From Ectobacillus funiculus (GTDB lineage: Bacteria > Bacillota > Bacilli > Bacillales > Bacillaceae_G), in assembly GCF_004138295.1 (NCBI RefSeq), contig NZ_SCFM01000030.1, forward strand, positions 26,139 to 90,138: a stretch of DNA of 64,000 nt, in the 5' to 3' direction. The notes beneath the pieces are model-generated. The model was given only the letters and a program-made list of their open reading frames with translations, had not been told where the DNA came from and did no database searches. Position 1 is the stretch's first letter. Each line of letters starts with the position of its first letter. The position numbers and the translations under genes were made by a program. Positions 36,573 to 45,903 of the stretch are shown piece by piece.

Positions 36573-38036
36573 TTATGTCCCAGTGTCCCCCTTTTTTTCA
36601 TTCAACAAATAACGAAGCTTTCGCATTGTGATTTGCAAGCGTTTTGCTGCTTCACTCCGATTTCCAAGCGTATTTTGCAGCGCCTTAAGAATAAAAGCTT
36701 TCCCAATTTGGGATTCCAGCTGCTTGACCTGTGCAAGCACATCCTCAAGATGAACATCATCTTTTTTCTCAAATGTTGTTAAAACACTCTGACTCCATGT
36801 ACGTAAATACTCCTCGAGCTCATGATTTTGTTTGCCCGTATCATCTGATTCCAGAGCGGACGGCATACGTATAGAGGCCCCCTCTGTATCCCAAAGTGGT
36901 AAATCCGCCTCTGTGATAACGGTCTGATCAGAATCAAGGAGCGCAATCGTTCTCGCGACAAAATTGGCAAGTTCCCGAATATTGCCTGGCCAGTGATACT
37001 CCTGTAAATGTCTGATCGCACCCTTACTAAATGATATATTTCCGCTTCCATACCGCTCTAGCATATGTTGAATCAACAATGGAATATCCTCTTGCCGCTC
37101 TCGAAGGGGCGGAATCTTTACATGAACGACATTCAATCTATAAAATAAATCCTCGCGAAAGGTTTTCTTTCGAACAGCTTCCTGTAAGTTTTCATTGGAG
37201 GCAGCAATTACTCTAGCATTTGTACGCAACACCGCTGTACCACCGACACGCATAAACTCGCGCGTCTCTAATACGCGCAGCAGCTTCACTTGAATTAGGT
37301 GGGAAGCCTCTGCTACCTCATCCAGGAATAACGTGCCTTTACTCGTAAGCTCAAACAGGCCTTTTCTCTGCTGCGCCGCCCCAGTAAAGGCCCCCTTCTC
37401 ATGACCAAACAGCTCGCTCTCGAGAAGCGACTCGGAAATGGCCCCGCAGTTCACGCCAATAAACGCTTCCTTGCTGCGCGGACTCGCTTCATGAATAAAG
37501 TGAGCCAGTACCTCCTTGCCCGTGCCAGTCTCCCCTTCTATTAAAATATTTACCGGCTTTTGCGCTACCTTGTAAACAGTTTGAAGCAACTGCTTCATTT
37601 TCTCACTCTTCCCAATTACAAGACCGCTTCTTACTGCTGCCTCCTGTAAATACTGATTAACAGATTCATCTCCTCCGGCAAGCAGTTCATCTATTTGCTG
37701 CTCTAATATATCTATATCATCAAACGGTTTCTCCAAATAATTGCTTGCCCCCAGTTTCATGGCATCAACAGCTGTTTGAATCGTGCTGTAGCCTGTCATA
37801 ATTACAGCTTTACATGCCGGCTGCTGCTGTTTCAAATATTCTAATAAGGATAGACCGTTTGCATCAGGGAGCTTGAGATCCAGTAAAGCGATATGAAAGC
37901 GCTGTTTTTTGAGATCAAGATAATAGAAATCCTTGCCGCTGTTTACTACTGTGACACGATATCCTTTCGACATAAATAAATGAGAAAGAAAGGTTCCTAT
38001 TTCCTTTTCATCATCCACAATTAAAATCCGAATCAA
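36573..38036 (-). CDS. NtrC-family response regulator (REC-AAA+ sigma-54 activator-Fis HTH)
   Basis: 487 residues. Receiver domain 1-120 with acceptor D53 (ALLDLKLPDANG) and K105 (LEKPFD). AAA+ domain about 135-375: Walker A GETGTGKE, the sigma-54-contacting loop GAFTGA, and the arginine-finger region FREDLFYRLNVV. C-terminal Fis-type helix-turn-helix (NRSEAAKRLQITMRKLRYLL). It activates sigma-54 promoters after phosphorylation. TTG start at 38036 with GGAGGTG upstream. The sigma-54 promoters at 33088 and 35300 are the obvious targets. It is downstream of its kinase in one operon. Confidence 0.95.
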   Translation of the reverse strand: MIRILIVDDEKEIGTFLSHLFMSKGYRVTVVNSGKDFYYLDLKKQRFHIALLDLKLPDANGLSLLEYLKQQQPACKAVIMTGYSTIQTAVDAMKLGASNYLEKPFDDIDILEQQIDELLAGGDESVNQYLQEAAVRSGLVIGKSEKMKQLLQTVYKVAQKPVNILIEGETGTGKEVLAHFIHEASPRSKEAFIGVNCGAISESLLESELFGHEKGAFTGAAQQRKGLFELTSKGTLFLDEVAEASHLIQVKLLRVLETREFMRVGGTAVLRTNARVIAASNENLQEAVRKKTFREDLFYRLNVVHVKIPPLRERQEDIPLLIQHMLERYGSGNISFSKGAIRHLQEYHWPGNIRELANFVARTIALLDSDQTVITEADLPLWDTEGASIRMPSALESDDTGKQNHELEEYLRTWSQSVLTTFEKKDDVHLEDVLAQVKQLESQIGKAFILKALQNTLGNRSEAAKRLQITMRKLRYLLNEKKGDTGT

Positions 38037-38039
38037 CAG

Positions 38040-39683
38040 TCACACCTCCGTATGATGTACAAACTGGAGAGGCAATCGCAGCGTAAACGTGCTACCCTCA
38101 TACACACGGCTATGTACCTCAATTGCTCCACCGTGCGCCTTTGCAATACCAATACTAACTGATAAGCCGAGACCTGTTCCTTTTCCAACTCCTTTTGTAG
38201 TATAAAAAGGATGAAAAATTTGTGACAGCCTACTCTCTTCAATCCCAATTCCGTTGTCACTGATTGAAATACAAGCACAGTCCTGCTCCCAAAACGTCCG
38301 AACTACAATCTCTCCCCTTTCATAGTTCTTCTCTTCAATCGCATCTCTGGCATTTAACAGCAAGTTGATAATAACTTGTTCAATTTGCGACTGGCTGGCT
38401 TCAACAAGGGGCAGAGATGGCTCCAACAGTTGCGTGATCGTGATTCTTTGCTGCTTTAGCTGCCCCTGCAATAAATGAAGCACCTGTCCTATCGCTTCAT
38501 TCAAAGAGCATGGAGAAAATAGATACTCATCCTGCCGAGAAAAGGTGAGCAAGCTTTTAATGATCGTTTTACAGCGGCTTCCGCAGCTATGAATATCCTT
38601 TAAAAGGGTAAAAGATGCATTCTGCTCCGCCGTACTTCGAAGCAGCAGCTGGGCATTTCCAAGAATAGCTGTTAACGGACTATTTAGCTCGTGTGCAATG
38701 CCTGCTGCCATCTCCCCGATTGCTGCCAGCTTTCCGGAGTGCTGCAGTTGCAATTCAACTTTTCGTTTTTCTGTTACATCCTTGATATATGCAATAACGC
38801 CATAGACCTGCTGCTCATTATTCTGAACCGGATATGTATACATCTCACAAATGGATCCATTCGGAAAATAGACTTCTATATATCCAGGCTTTTTGGACAG
38901 AAAGGTTTCTCTCAAGAGCTCCTTGTGCATCTCGTGTAACATCGGCACATCCAAACCGCCTTCCATCTGGAAAAACTCCCTCACAGCGTCATTACATTGC
39001 AGCACTCGCAGTTCTTCATCAAATACGATAATCATATCATTCACTGCTTTAAACGTATCCTCCCATTGCTGCTTGCCCCGAAGCACCTCATTGTATAACT
39101 GGGCATTTTCGATACTTACGGCGAGATGATCAGTTAGCTGCTCTAAAAACGCAAGATCATCTATTCCCCAGTCTGAGCTACCACGGCAGCCGATGCTTAA
39201 AATACCGATCCTTTTCTTTTTACTATAAATCGGAAGTATTAACACTGTGCTAATCCCTAGCTCAAGTAAGTGCGGCTTCTCATAAAAAGAGGCTTGCTCC
39301 TCAATTAAATCCTGAAAAATAGTTTGTCTCTTGCTTAATGCAGACCAATATAAGGAGTTTTCATGCGGAATCGGAGTTCCAACTTCCAATGTATAGCTGT
39401 CCTTCGGATAAACATTAGTTAAAATAAGCTGTGAATCATGCAGCAGCAGCAGACTAAAGCGTTCAAATTGAATCAGCGCCCGAAGCTTCTCAATGACATT
39501 TTGCAAAATTTCCTCTGGCGACATATCAACCTTCATACTTTTCATCACTTCGCTAATAATTTCGAGCTGCATATTTTTTTTACGAAGCTGACCAACTGTT
39601 TCTTTCAATTCCGTATAGTAATTACGCTTTGAAGATTTAACACCCGTTAAAAGGGCAATCATTTCTTGTTTGTCCTCAAGCAT
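38040..39683 (-). CDS. Soluble sensor histidine kinase (GAF-PAS-HisKA-HATPase)
   Basis: 547 residues with no transmembrane segment. Order: coiled-coil start, GAF domain (about 55-200), PAS domain (about 208-320, with VFDEELRVLQCNDAV), dimerisation domain with H-box GIAHELNSPLTAILGNAQ (histidine near 345), and ATPase domain with N box NLLLNARDAI and G boxes DNGIGI, GTGLGLS. Being cytoplasmic, it should sense an internal small molecule or redox state, perhaps an alcohol/aldehyde-related signal given its neighbours. The ATG at 39683 follows AGGAGGAAGATAT. Three bases separate it from the response regulator. Confidence 0.93.
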   Translation of the reverse strand: MLEDKQEMIALLTGVKSSKRNYYTELKETVGQLRKKNMQLEIISEVMKSMKVDMSPEEILQNVIEKLRALIQFERFSLLLLHDSQLILTNVYPKDSYTLEVGTPIPHENSLYWSALSKRQTIFQDLIEEQASFYEKPHLLELGISTVLILPIYSKKKRIGILSIGCRGSSDWGIDDLAFLEQLTDHLAVSIENAQLYNEVLRGKQQWEDTFKAVNDMIIVFDEELRVLQCNDAVREFFQMEGGLDVPMLHEMHKELLRETFLSKKPGYIEVYFPNGSICEMYTYPVQNNEQQVYGVIAYIKDVTEKRKVELQLQHSGKLAAIGEMAAGIAHELNSPLTAILGNAQLLLRSTAEQNASFTLLKDIHSCGSRCKTIIKSLLTFSRQDEYLFSPCSLNEAIGQVLHLLQGQLKQQRITITQLLEPSLPLVEASQSQIEQVIINLLLNARDAIEEKNYERGEIVVRTFWEQDCACISISDNGIGIEESRLSQIFHPFYTTKGVGKGTGLGLSVSIGIAKAHGGAIEVHSRVYEGSTFTLRLPLQFVHHTEV

Positions 39684-39694
39684 ATATCTTCCTC

Positions 39695-40843
39695 CTAAAG
39701 AGCCCGGGCTAACAAGTTTTTTGCCTGCTCTAACGTCATATCACGCGGATTCGTAATCATGCAGGCATCCTCAAGTGCCGTTAAGCAAATGCTGTGGATT
39801 ACGCTATCCGTAATGCCAAGATCGCTCAGCCGTTGCGGCGTTCCAATATCAATTGATAGCTCTTGTACAAACCGGATTGCTGCATTTCCCGCCTCTCGCT
39901 GCGTTAGTACCCGTGTATCAATCCCCATACACTCGGCAATCTGCCCGAATCGCCCCGGAGCAGCTATAAAGTTAAAGTCCATCACATGAGGAAGCAAAAT
40001 CGCATTAATTTCACCATGAGGAACAGGGGACATACCGCCAATCGCATGGGAAATAGCATGCGCTGCTCCTAAAATCGCATTAGAAAAAGCAAGGCCAGCC
40101 TGCAAACTTGCCATCGCCATCGCTTCCTTTGCCTCTGCATTGGTTCTTGAAGCAACAGATGGACGTAAATGAGCAGACACAAGAGAAAGTGCACTTTTTG
40201 CCTGCACGTCCGTCAGCGGCGTAGCTGCGATACTCACATACGACTCAATGGCATGTGTGAGTACGTCTAGACCTGTAGATGCTGTTAATGCACTATCTTT
40301 CGTGATTAACGTATACGGATCTATTATCGCGATATCCGGAACTAATGTTTTTGAAATAATTGTCATTTTTTTCTTGCGATGAGAATCTGTAATCACCGAA
40401 AACTGCGAAACTTCAGAACCAGATCCTGCTGTTGTCGCAATCATCACCATAGGAGGAAGCGGTTTTTCAATTTTATCAACGCCCTCATAGTCACGAATCG
40501 TACCACCATTTGCAGCTAACACAGCAATAGCCTTCGCCGCATCTAACGCACTCCCGCCCCCAACGCCAATAACCGCATCACATTCGTTTTCAATAAATGA
40601 GGCACAGCCGTTCACAACGTCCGTGTCCCTCGGATTTGTTGCAATATCCATAAACGTCGCAAACGGTAAGCCAGCTAGTCTACAGCAGTCCATTACCCTC
40701 TCCAGCCATCCCGCCTGCGCAACCCCCAAATCACTAACAATAAAAACCTTTTTCGCTCCTAGGCGCATACAAGCATCCGCTGCCTGTTGGATCGTGTTAT
40801 TCCCAAAGATAATCTCCGGTGCTACAAATTTGCTAATACGCAT
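39695..40843 (-). CDS. Iron-containing alcohol dehydrogenase (group III)
   Basis: About 382 residues from the ATG at 40843. NAD motif GGGSALDAAKAIA (about residues 95-107) and the metal-binding histidines in AISHAIGGMSPVPHGEINA (HxxxH...H). The family includes 1,3-propanediol, butanol and ethanol dehydrogenases. It is the first gene of the operon with the soluble kinase and the NtrC-type activator. Upstream on the minus strand, TTTACA-16-TAATAC (40870-40897) is a possible sigma-A promoter; I see no GG-N10-GC site, so the regulators may be made constitutively with it. Confidence 0.9.
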   Translation of the reverse strand: MRISKFVAPEIIFGNNTIQQAADACMRLGAKKVFIVSDLGVAQAGWLERVMDCCRLAGLPFATFMDIATNPRDTDVVNGCASFIENECDAVIGVGGGSALDAAKAIAVLAANGGTIRDYEGVDKIEKPLPPMVMIATTAGSGSEVSQFSVITDSHRKKKMTIISKTLVPDIAIIDPYTLITKDSALTASTGLDVLTHAIESYVSIAATPLTDVQAKSALSLVSAHLRPSVASRTNAEAKEAMAMASLQAGLAFSNAILGAAHAISHAIGGMSPVPHGEINAILLPHVMDFNFIAAPGRFGQIAECMGIDTRVLTQREAGNAAIRFVQELSIDIGTPQRLSDLGITDSVIHSICLTALEDACMITNPRDMTLEQAKNLLARAL

Positions 40844-40923
40844 CATTATCACCTATAAAAAGATTGATAGTATTACAATTATGTGAAAACATGTAAATTC
40901 CTGTTTGTTTTTGGAGATTTCTT

Positions 40924-41064
40924 ATAAAGAAAACTCGCCGATTGGCGAGCCCTGCTCTTGGGTGAAGACAGAGGCGTAGTTGCACTTACACTTTGTTCCT
41001 AAAATTTCTTACTACGTCGAACTTGCTTCTAGCTAGAAATTTATACTTTCCTGCAGTACAAGAA
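40924..41064 (+). repeat. Dispersed repeat family R, copy 14 (full length)
   Basis: Near-consensus, perfect left hairpin CTCGCCGATTGGCGAG, TAGCTAGAAATTTATACTTTCCTGCAGT right end. It lies in the 340-base spacer between divergent Fe-ADH and histidine kinase genes, so not near a terminator here. Confidence 0.92.
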
Positions 41065-41185
41065 ACTTCTCCATCTCATTTTTGGATTTTGTTACCAGTA
41101 AATTATTATACAGGATATAATTGTATGTACTTCATAAAATAAGATAAAATTAAGATAAATTTTTCTTAACAGAAGGATAACATCA

Positions 41186-43279
41186 ATGAAAAGCTTTATA
41201 GTAACTCTTATCTTAACAACAGTATATACCCTCGTATTTCCTTTCGCCTCCCATGCTGCCTCGCAGCAGCAGATCACTGCCAGACAGGGGGTTTTGGATG
41301 CCCGTTCTCTAGACCTGGCGCAAACTGTTCTTTCTCTTAAGGGTGAATGGGAATTTTATTGGCAAAGGTTAGAGACTCCCGAGCATTCTCATGGTAATAA
41401 CAGTGCAATGATTGAAGTGCCAGCCGTATGGGCCGATGCAAGCTACACCGGTTCGCAAACATTAAAAAATGAAGGATACGGAACATATCGTCTCCGCATT
41501 ATTCTGCCTAAACAAAACAAGTCAAAACCATTATCTCTATATATACCATCTATTGCTTCAGCTTATAAGCTTTGGGTAAACGGTAAATTAGCTGCGTCTA
41601 ACGGAGTTGTTGGCACTAATAAAGAAAGCATGGAAGCTCAATCTTATTCAAAGGTTGTAACGTTTCAAACAAATACAAATGAAATTGAGCTGATCCTTCA
41701 AGTTTCCAACTTTACACAGCGGAAGGGCGGAATGTGGAAAAGCATCCAGTTTGGCAGCGATGCTCTTATTCGTCAAGCAAGAGAATACTCAGTTTTAAAG
41801 GACAGCTTTCTCGCAAGCAGTCTTTTTGTCCTAGGCTCGTTTCAGCTTATTCTCTATTTGTTTCATAGAAAAAATCTATTATCTTTATTTTTAGGCTGTT
41901 TTTGCTTACTTATGACCTTACGTACTCTATTAGTCGGGGACCGGCTCCTTATCGACTGGATCCCTTCCATCTCATGGGAATTTAGCGTGAAACTAGAATA
42001 CTTAACATCTTATATTGGCTGCTTGTTGTTATTTACCTTTGTCACCTATTTATACCCTGAAGAATCGAACCGGTTTATTGCTAAGGTATTTGCGGCTATT
42101 TGTATAGGTTTCAGCCTTACTACGTTGCTTCCTGCCATTTATTTCACAAAATGGATATTTATATTTCAAATTTTTTTAGTTCCAATCTTACTGTATATCA
42201 TATATATCATCATCCGTGCGGCTATTCGAAAAAGGATTGGCGCACTTATAAATTGTGTCATGCTGATCATTATAATCATTTGTATTTTAAATGATATTTT
42301 CTACTATCATTTTTTTTCAATCGGTACAGATGCTGTACCATTAGGGGCGTTTATCACTTTATTTGTCCAATCGCTAATTATTGCACAAAGGTCATCCTAT
42401 GCCTTTATAAAGGTAGAGCGTTTATCTGCTGAGCTACTGCAAGTCAACTACTCCTTAGAGGAAAGAATCACGCAGCGTACGATGGAACTGAAGAATATGA
42501 ATGAAGAGCTGCAGAGAACAAACGAAGCATTACAAACAATCGAACAAACACGGCAGCAGTTTTTCTCTACTATTGCTCATGAATTCGGAACACCTATGCA
42601 GTCGATTCAAGGCTATCTGCAATTGCTGCAAGAAGGCTTACCGCTAAAAGAACAGCAAAAGTATTTGCAAGTTGTTTACGAAAAAACAAAGCTCTTGAAC
42701 CGACTTTCCATCGACCTGCTCGAACTGGCAAAAATGGAGGAAAATCAAATTCAATTTTATTTTGAAGAAGTGGAGATAAAGGAGCTGCTTTCCTATTTTT
42801 CTCAACAATTCAAATTAGAAATCGAGCGTAACGGTCTATGCTGTGAGCAGACAGCTCTCATCTCTGTGCCCGCGGGGGGTAGGCTTTTTCTACGGATTGA
42901 TTTTATCCGCTTAGAGCAAGTATTTTCTAACCTGCTGCAAAACGCTATCCGTCATACGCCTAAAGGGGGCAAAATCTCCTTGCATAGCGAGGCTTATTGC
43001 TATACCTCTCTAAATAACGAGGAACATTGGGGGATTCGGATTTTATTTTGTGACACCGGCTCAGGTATTGAATCGGAGTTGCTTCCTCATCTATTCAAAC
43101 GTTTTGTCAAAGGAAAGCAATCCTCCTCAAAAACAGGAACAGGTCTTGGCTTAGCCATTTGTCAGCAAATTATAAAACATCATGGTGGCACGATTTCTGT
43201 CAGCAGTGAGTTGGGAAAAGGAAGTCAATTTACTATCACCCTACCAGCATTTTTACAAAAAGGAGCGGAAGAGCAATGA
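41186..43279 (+). CDS. Sensor histidine kinase with extracellular 7TMR-DISM-like domain
   Basis: 697 residues: signal peptide (1-24), a jelly-roll extracellular domain (about 35-195; LKGEWEFYWQRL opening as in 7TMR-DISMED2), seven hydrophobic segments (about 210-410), coiled coil, kinase core. The H-box reads IAHEFGTPMQSIQGYLQ, with FGTP where LRTP/IRTP is usual. N box NLLQNAIRHTPKG, G boxes DTGSGIE and GTGLGLAI are intact. DISM receptors are thought to bind small carbohydrate-like or hydrophobic ligands. The last four bases overlap the response regulator (ATGA). Confidence 0.92.
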   Translation: MKSFIVTLILTTVYTLVFPFASHAASQQQITARQGVLDARSLDLAQTVLSLKGEWEFYWQRLETPEHSHGNNSAMIEVPAVWADASYTGSQTLKNEGYGTYRLRIILPKQNKSKPLSLYIPSIASAYKLWVNGKLAASNGVVGTNKESMEAQSYSKVVTFQTNTNEIELILQVSNFTQRKGGMWKSIQFGSDALIRQAREYSVLKDSFLASSLFVLGSFQLILYLFHRKNLLSLFLGCFCLLMTLRTLLVGDRLLIDWIPSISWEFSVKLEYLTSYIGCLLLFTFVTYLYPEESNRFIAKVFAAICIGFSLTTLLPAIYFTKWIFIFQIFLVPILLYIIYIIIRAAIRKRIGALINCVMLIIIIICILNDIFYYHFFSIGTDAVPLGAFITLFVQSLIIAQRSSYAFIKVERLSAELLQVNYSLEERITQRTMELKNMNEELQRTNEALQTIEQTRQQFFSTIAHEFGTPMQSIQGYLQLLQEGLPLKEQQKYLQVVYEKTKLLNRLSIDLLELAKMEENQIQFYFEEVEIKELLSYFSQQFKLEIERNGLCCEQTALISVPAGGRLFLRIDFIRLEQVFSNLLQNAIRHTPKGGKISLHSEAYCYTSLNNEEHWGIRILFCDTGSGIESELLPHLFKRFVKGKQSSSKTGTGLGLAICQQIIKHHGGTISVSSELGKGSQFTITLPAFLQKGAEEQ

Positions 43280-44019
43280 ATAGAAGAATTTTAATAGTAG
43301 AAGATGACTCTGAAATATTGGACTTGCTGATAATTGCTTTAGAGAAACAAGGCTATAATGCTCTCGGCTGTCAAAACGGCATGGAGGCCCTTCGCCAATT
43401 CGAACAAAATCCGCCTGATCTTGTTTTGCTAGATATACAGCTTCCAGATATGGACGGCTTTCAAATTTGTCGACATATACGAAACGTATCAAATATTCCT
43501 ATTATTTTCATCAGCTGTTTGAGTGATGGAAGCGACGTGATTCTCGGTCTTGAATTAGGAGCGGATGATTACGTCACAAAACCATTTGATATCTACCAGC
43601 TCTTTGCAAGAATTAAAGCGAATCTGCGTCGCGCACCGATATTTAATCGCGGAGCATTTCCTACTGTTTCCCTAGATCCGCAAAATAAGCTGCAACAACC
43701 TAATTCAGAGACCCAAAGATTGCATTTTGGCGACTTGGAAATTGACCTAATATATCAAAGAGCAGTAGTACGCGGCAAGACCTTGGCGCTATCTTATAAA
43801 GAGTTTTCTGTTCTTAGCTTACTTACCCAAAAGGTGAATCAGATTATCAGTGAGGCTGAACTGCATCACTGGATTTGGGGCACAGAAAGCAATGGGGATA
43901 CCCGCACCTTGAGGGTCCATATTAGCAACCTGCGTAAAAAGCTTGAGGCGTATCCTCATTTGCCATCCTACATTCGAAATATTCGCGGCCAAGGCTATCA
44001 ATTTGTTTGGGAGAGCTAG
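43276..44019 (+). CDS. OmpR/PhoB-family response regulator
   Basis: 247 residues. Receiver domain with acceptor D53 (VLLDIQLPDMDG) and K102-region TKPFDIYQLF; linker of about 25 residues; C-terminal winged helix (LEIDLIYQRAVVRGKTLAL...RTLRVHISNLRKKLEAY...IRGQGYQFVW). It binds DNA when phosphorylated by the kinase encoded immediately upstream. Coupled through the 4-base overlap. No target gene is adjacent downstream; the next gene is convergent. Confidence 0.95.
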   Translation: MNRRILIVEDDSEILDLLIIALEKQGYNALGCQNGMEALRQFEQNPPDLVLLDIQLPDMDGFQICRHIRNVSNIPIIFISCLSDGSDVILGLELGADDYVTKPFDIYQLFARIKANLRRAPIFNRGAFPTVSLDPQNKLQQPNSETQRLHFGDLEIDLIYQRAVVRGKTLALSYKEFSVLSLLTQKVNQIISEAELHHWIWGTESNGDTRTLRVHISNLRKKLEAYPHLPSYIRNIRGQGYQFVWES

Positions 44020-44032
44020 AGGCTAGGAACTG

Positions 44033-44080
44033 TGAAAAGAGCACAAAAGCAGCTAGAAAAGTGCTTCCGCGCTCTTTTCA
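44033..44080. terminator. Terminator between the response regulator and fadE
   Basis: Arms TGAAAAGAGC (44033-44042) and GCTCTTTTCA (44071-44080); the 28-base interior holds an extra AAGCAGC...GTGCTT pairing. A and T tracts on both sides suit convergent transcripts. Confidence 0.75.
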
Positions 44081-44096
44081 TTTCTCACACTTTCAA

Positions 44097-45884
44097 TTAC
44101 ACAACGTATTTTTCTTCCGCTAGGATTTTTGCGGCAATCTCGCGTTTTTTAACAATCACGTTAATCGGTAAATGACGTGTCAGCTTGCGAAGCGCAGACA
44201 GCATCATGCGCAGTGTGTCTCCTTGCTCCACTGCAATAAGTGTCTCTTTTGCATGCGCTTCAATTTCCTGAAATGCCTCCTGACAAAATACTTGCGTATA
44301 CAAGAGCTTTTGTTTGTTCTTTTCAAGACCAGTTTTTTGAATCGCCTTTTCTGTACGAAGCAGGACGGATTCCATCGCATACACATTGCTTACGATATCA
44401 GCAATATTTGCAAGCACCTCTTGCTCCTGGTCAAGCGATTTTCCGTACTTTTGCACCGCCAAGCCTGCTGCCAGCATCCCAATTTTTTTTGCGTTTCGCA
44501 CGAGATACTGTTCCTGTGCAAGCGGCTCATCGCCCGGCTCCTCCGGCAAAAGCATCATTAATTCCTCTTGAATAAGCTGTGCCTTTTGGAATAACGGCAG
44601 TTCCCCCTTCATCGCTTTACGAAGCAGTGTGCCCGGTACAAGCAGCCGGTTAATTTCATTCGTTCCTTCAAAAATACGGTTAATACGCGAATCACGATAC
44701 ATTCTTTCAATCTCATATTCTGCCATAAATCCATAGCCGCCGTGAATTTGCACACCCTCATCTACAACATAATCCAATACCTCTGAGCAGAAAAATTTAT
44801 TTAAAGAGCATTCTATTGCATATTCTGCAACAGAATCTGCAACCGCTTTCCCGTTCTTTATTTCTTCATCCGTTAGCTGACTTGCACGCGCCTCAAACAA
44901 ACCAACCGTACGGTACACTGAGCTTTCTGCTGCATAAATTTTCGCGGCCATGTTCGCAAGCTTTTCCTGAATAAGCGGAAAACGGGCAATTGGCTGTTTA
45001 AATTGTTGGCGCTGATTCGCATATTGAGCAGAAATCTCCAGACCTCGTTTAGAAGAACCGACAACGCCGACACCAAGCTTATAACGACCAATATTTAAAA
45101 TATTAAATGCGATAATATGTCCCCTTCCGATTTCACCGAGCACATTTTCCTTTGGCACAAGCGCATCCTGCAAAATTAATGTACGAGTGGAGGAGCTTTT
45201 AATTCCCATCTTCTTTTCCTCTGGTCCCGTCGATACACCAGGAAATCCACGTTCAATGATAAATGCCGTAAAATGCTCTCCATCAACCTTCGCATAGACA
45301 ATAAACACATCAGCAAACGCAGAGTTGGTAATCCATTGCTTCTCCCCATTTAACACATAATGAGTACCATTTGCATGTAACTTGGCAACAGTTCTCGCAC
45401 CAAGCGCATCAGAACCTGAGCCCGGTTCCGTCAATGCATAAGCCGCAAGCTTTTCACCCATAGCTAGAGACGGAAGATATTTCTGCTTTTGCTCCTCGCT
45501 TCCGAATAACACAATAGGAAGTGAGCCAATCCCTACATGCGCCCCATGTGAAATCCCGAATCCGCCCGCACGCGCAAATTTTTCCGCAATTAACGCGGAG
45601 CTGATTTTATCAAGTCCTATCCCGCCGTACTCCTCCGGTACATCCGCCCCGAGCAGCCCAATCTCCCCCGCTTGCTTTAAGAGCTTAACAGAACGCTCAA
45701 ACTCATGATCCTCTAAGTACTCCAATTCTGGCAGCACTTCATTCACGATAAAGTCTTCTGTCGTTTTTGCAATTAATTTATGCTCATCCGTGTAATCCTC
45801 CGGTGTAAACACTTGATCAGCTATAATTGCATCAAGCAGAAAACTTCCTCCTTTGACTGCACTCCCGACTGTATTTTTCGCCAT
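44097..45884 (-). CDS. fadE: Acyl-CoA dehydrogenase
   Basis: 595 residues, longer than a plain 380-residue acyl-CoA dehydrogenase because of a C-terminal helical extension, the form seen in Bacillus FadE (YusJ). First step of fatty-acid beta-oxidation (FAD-dependent 2,3-desaturation). Motifs YALTEPGSGSDA (about 150-161), ITNSAFADVF and the C-terminal catalytic-glutamate region VQIHGGYGFMAEYEIERMYRDSR. It is the last gene of fadN-fadA-fadE, 19 bases after fadA. Confidence 0.95.
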   Translation of the reverse strand: MAKNTVGSAVKGGSFLLDAIIADQVFTPEDYTDEHKLIAKTTEDFIVNEVLPELEYLEDHEFERSVKLLKQAGEIGLLGADVPEEYGGIGLDKISSALIAEKFARAGGFGISHGAHVGIGSLPIVLFGSEEQKQKYLPSLAMGEKLAAYALTEPGSGSDALGARTVAKLHANGTHYVLNGEKQWITNSAFADVFIVYAKVDGEHFTAFIIERGFPGVSTGPEEKKMGIKSSSTRTLILQDALVPKENVLGEIGRGHIIAFNILNIGRYKLGVGVVGSSKRGLEISAQYANQRQQFKQPIARFPLIQEKLANMAAKIYAAESSVYRTVGLFEARASQLTDEEIKNGKAVADSVAEYAIECSLNKFFCSEVLDYVVDEGVQIHGGYGFMAEYEIERMYRDSRINRIFEGTNEINRLLVPGTLLRKAMKGELPLFQKAQLIQEELMMLLPEEPGDEPLAQEQYLVRNAKKIGMLAAGLAVQKYGKSLDQEQEVLANIADIVSNVYAMESVLLRTEKAIQKTGLEKNKQKLLYTQVFCQEAFQEIEAHAKETLIAVEQGDTLRMMLSALRKLTRHLPINVIVKKREIAAKILAEEKYVV

Positions 45885-45903
45885 TCCGCTTCCTCCCAGT
45901 CTA

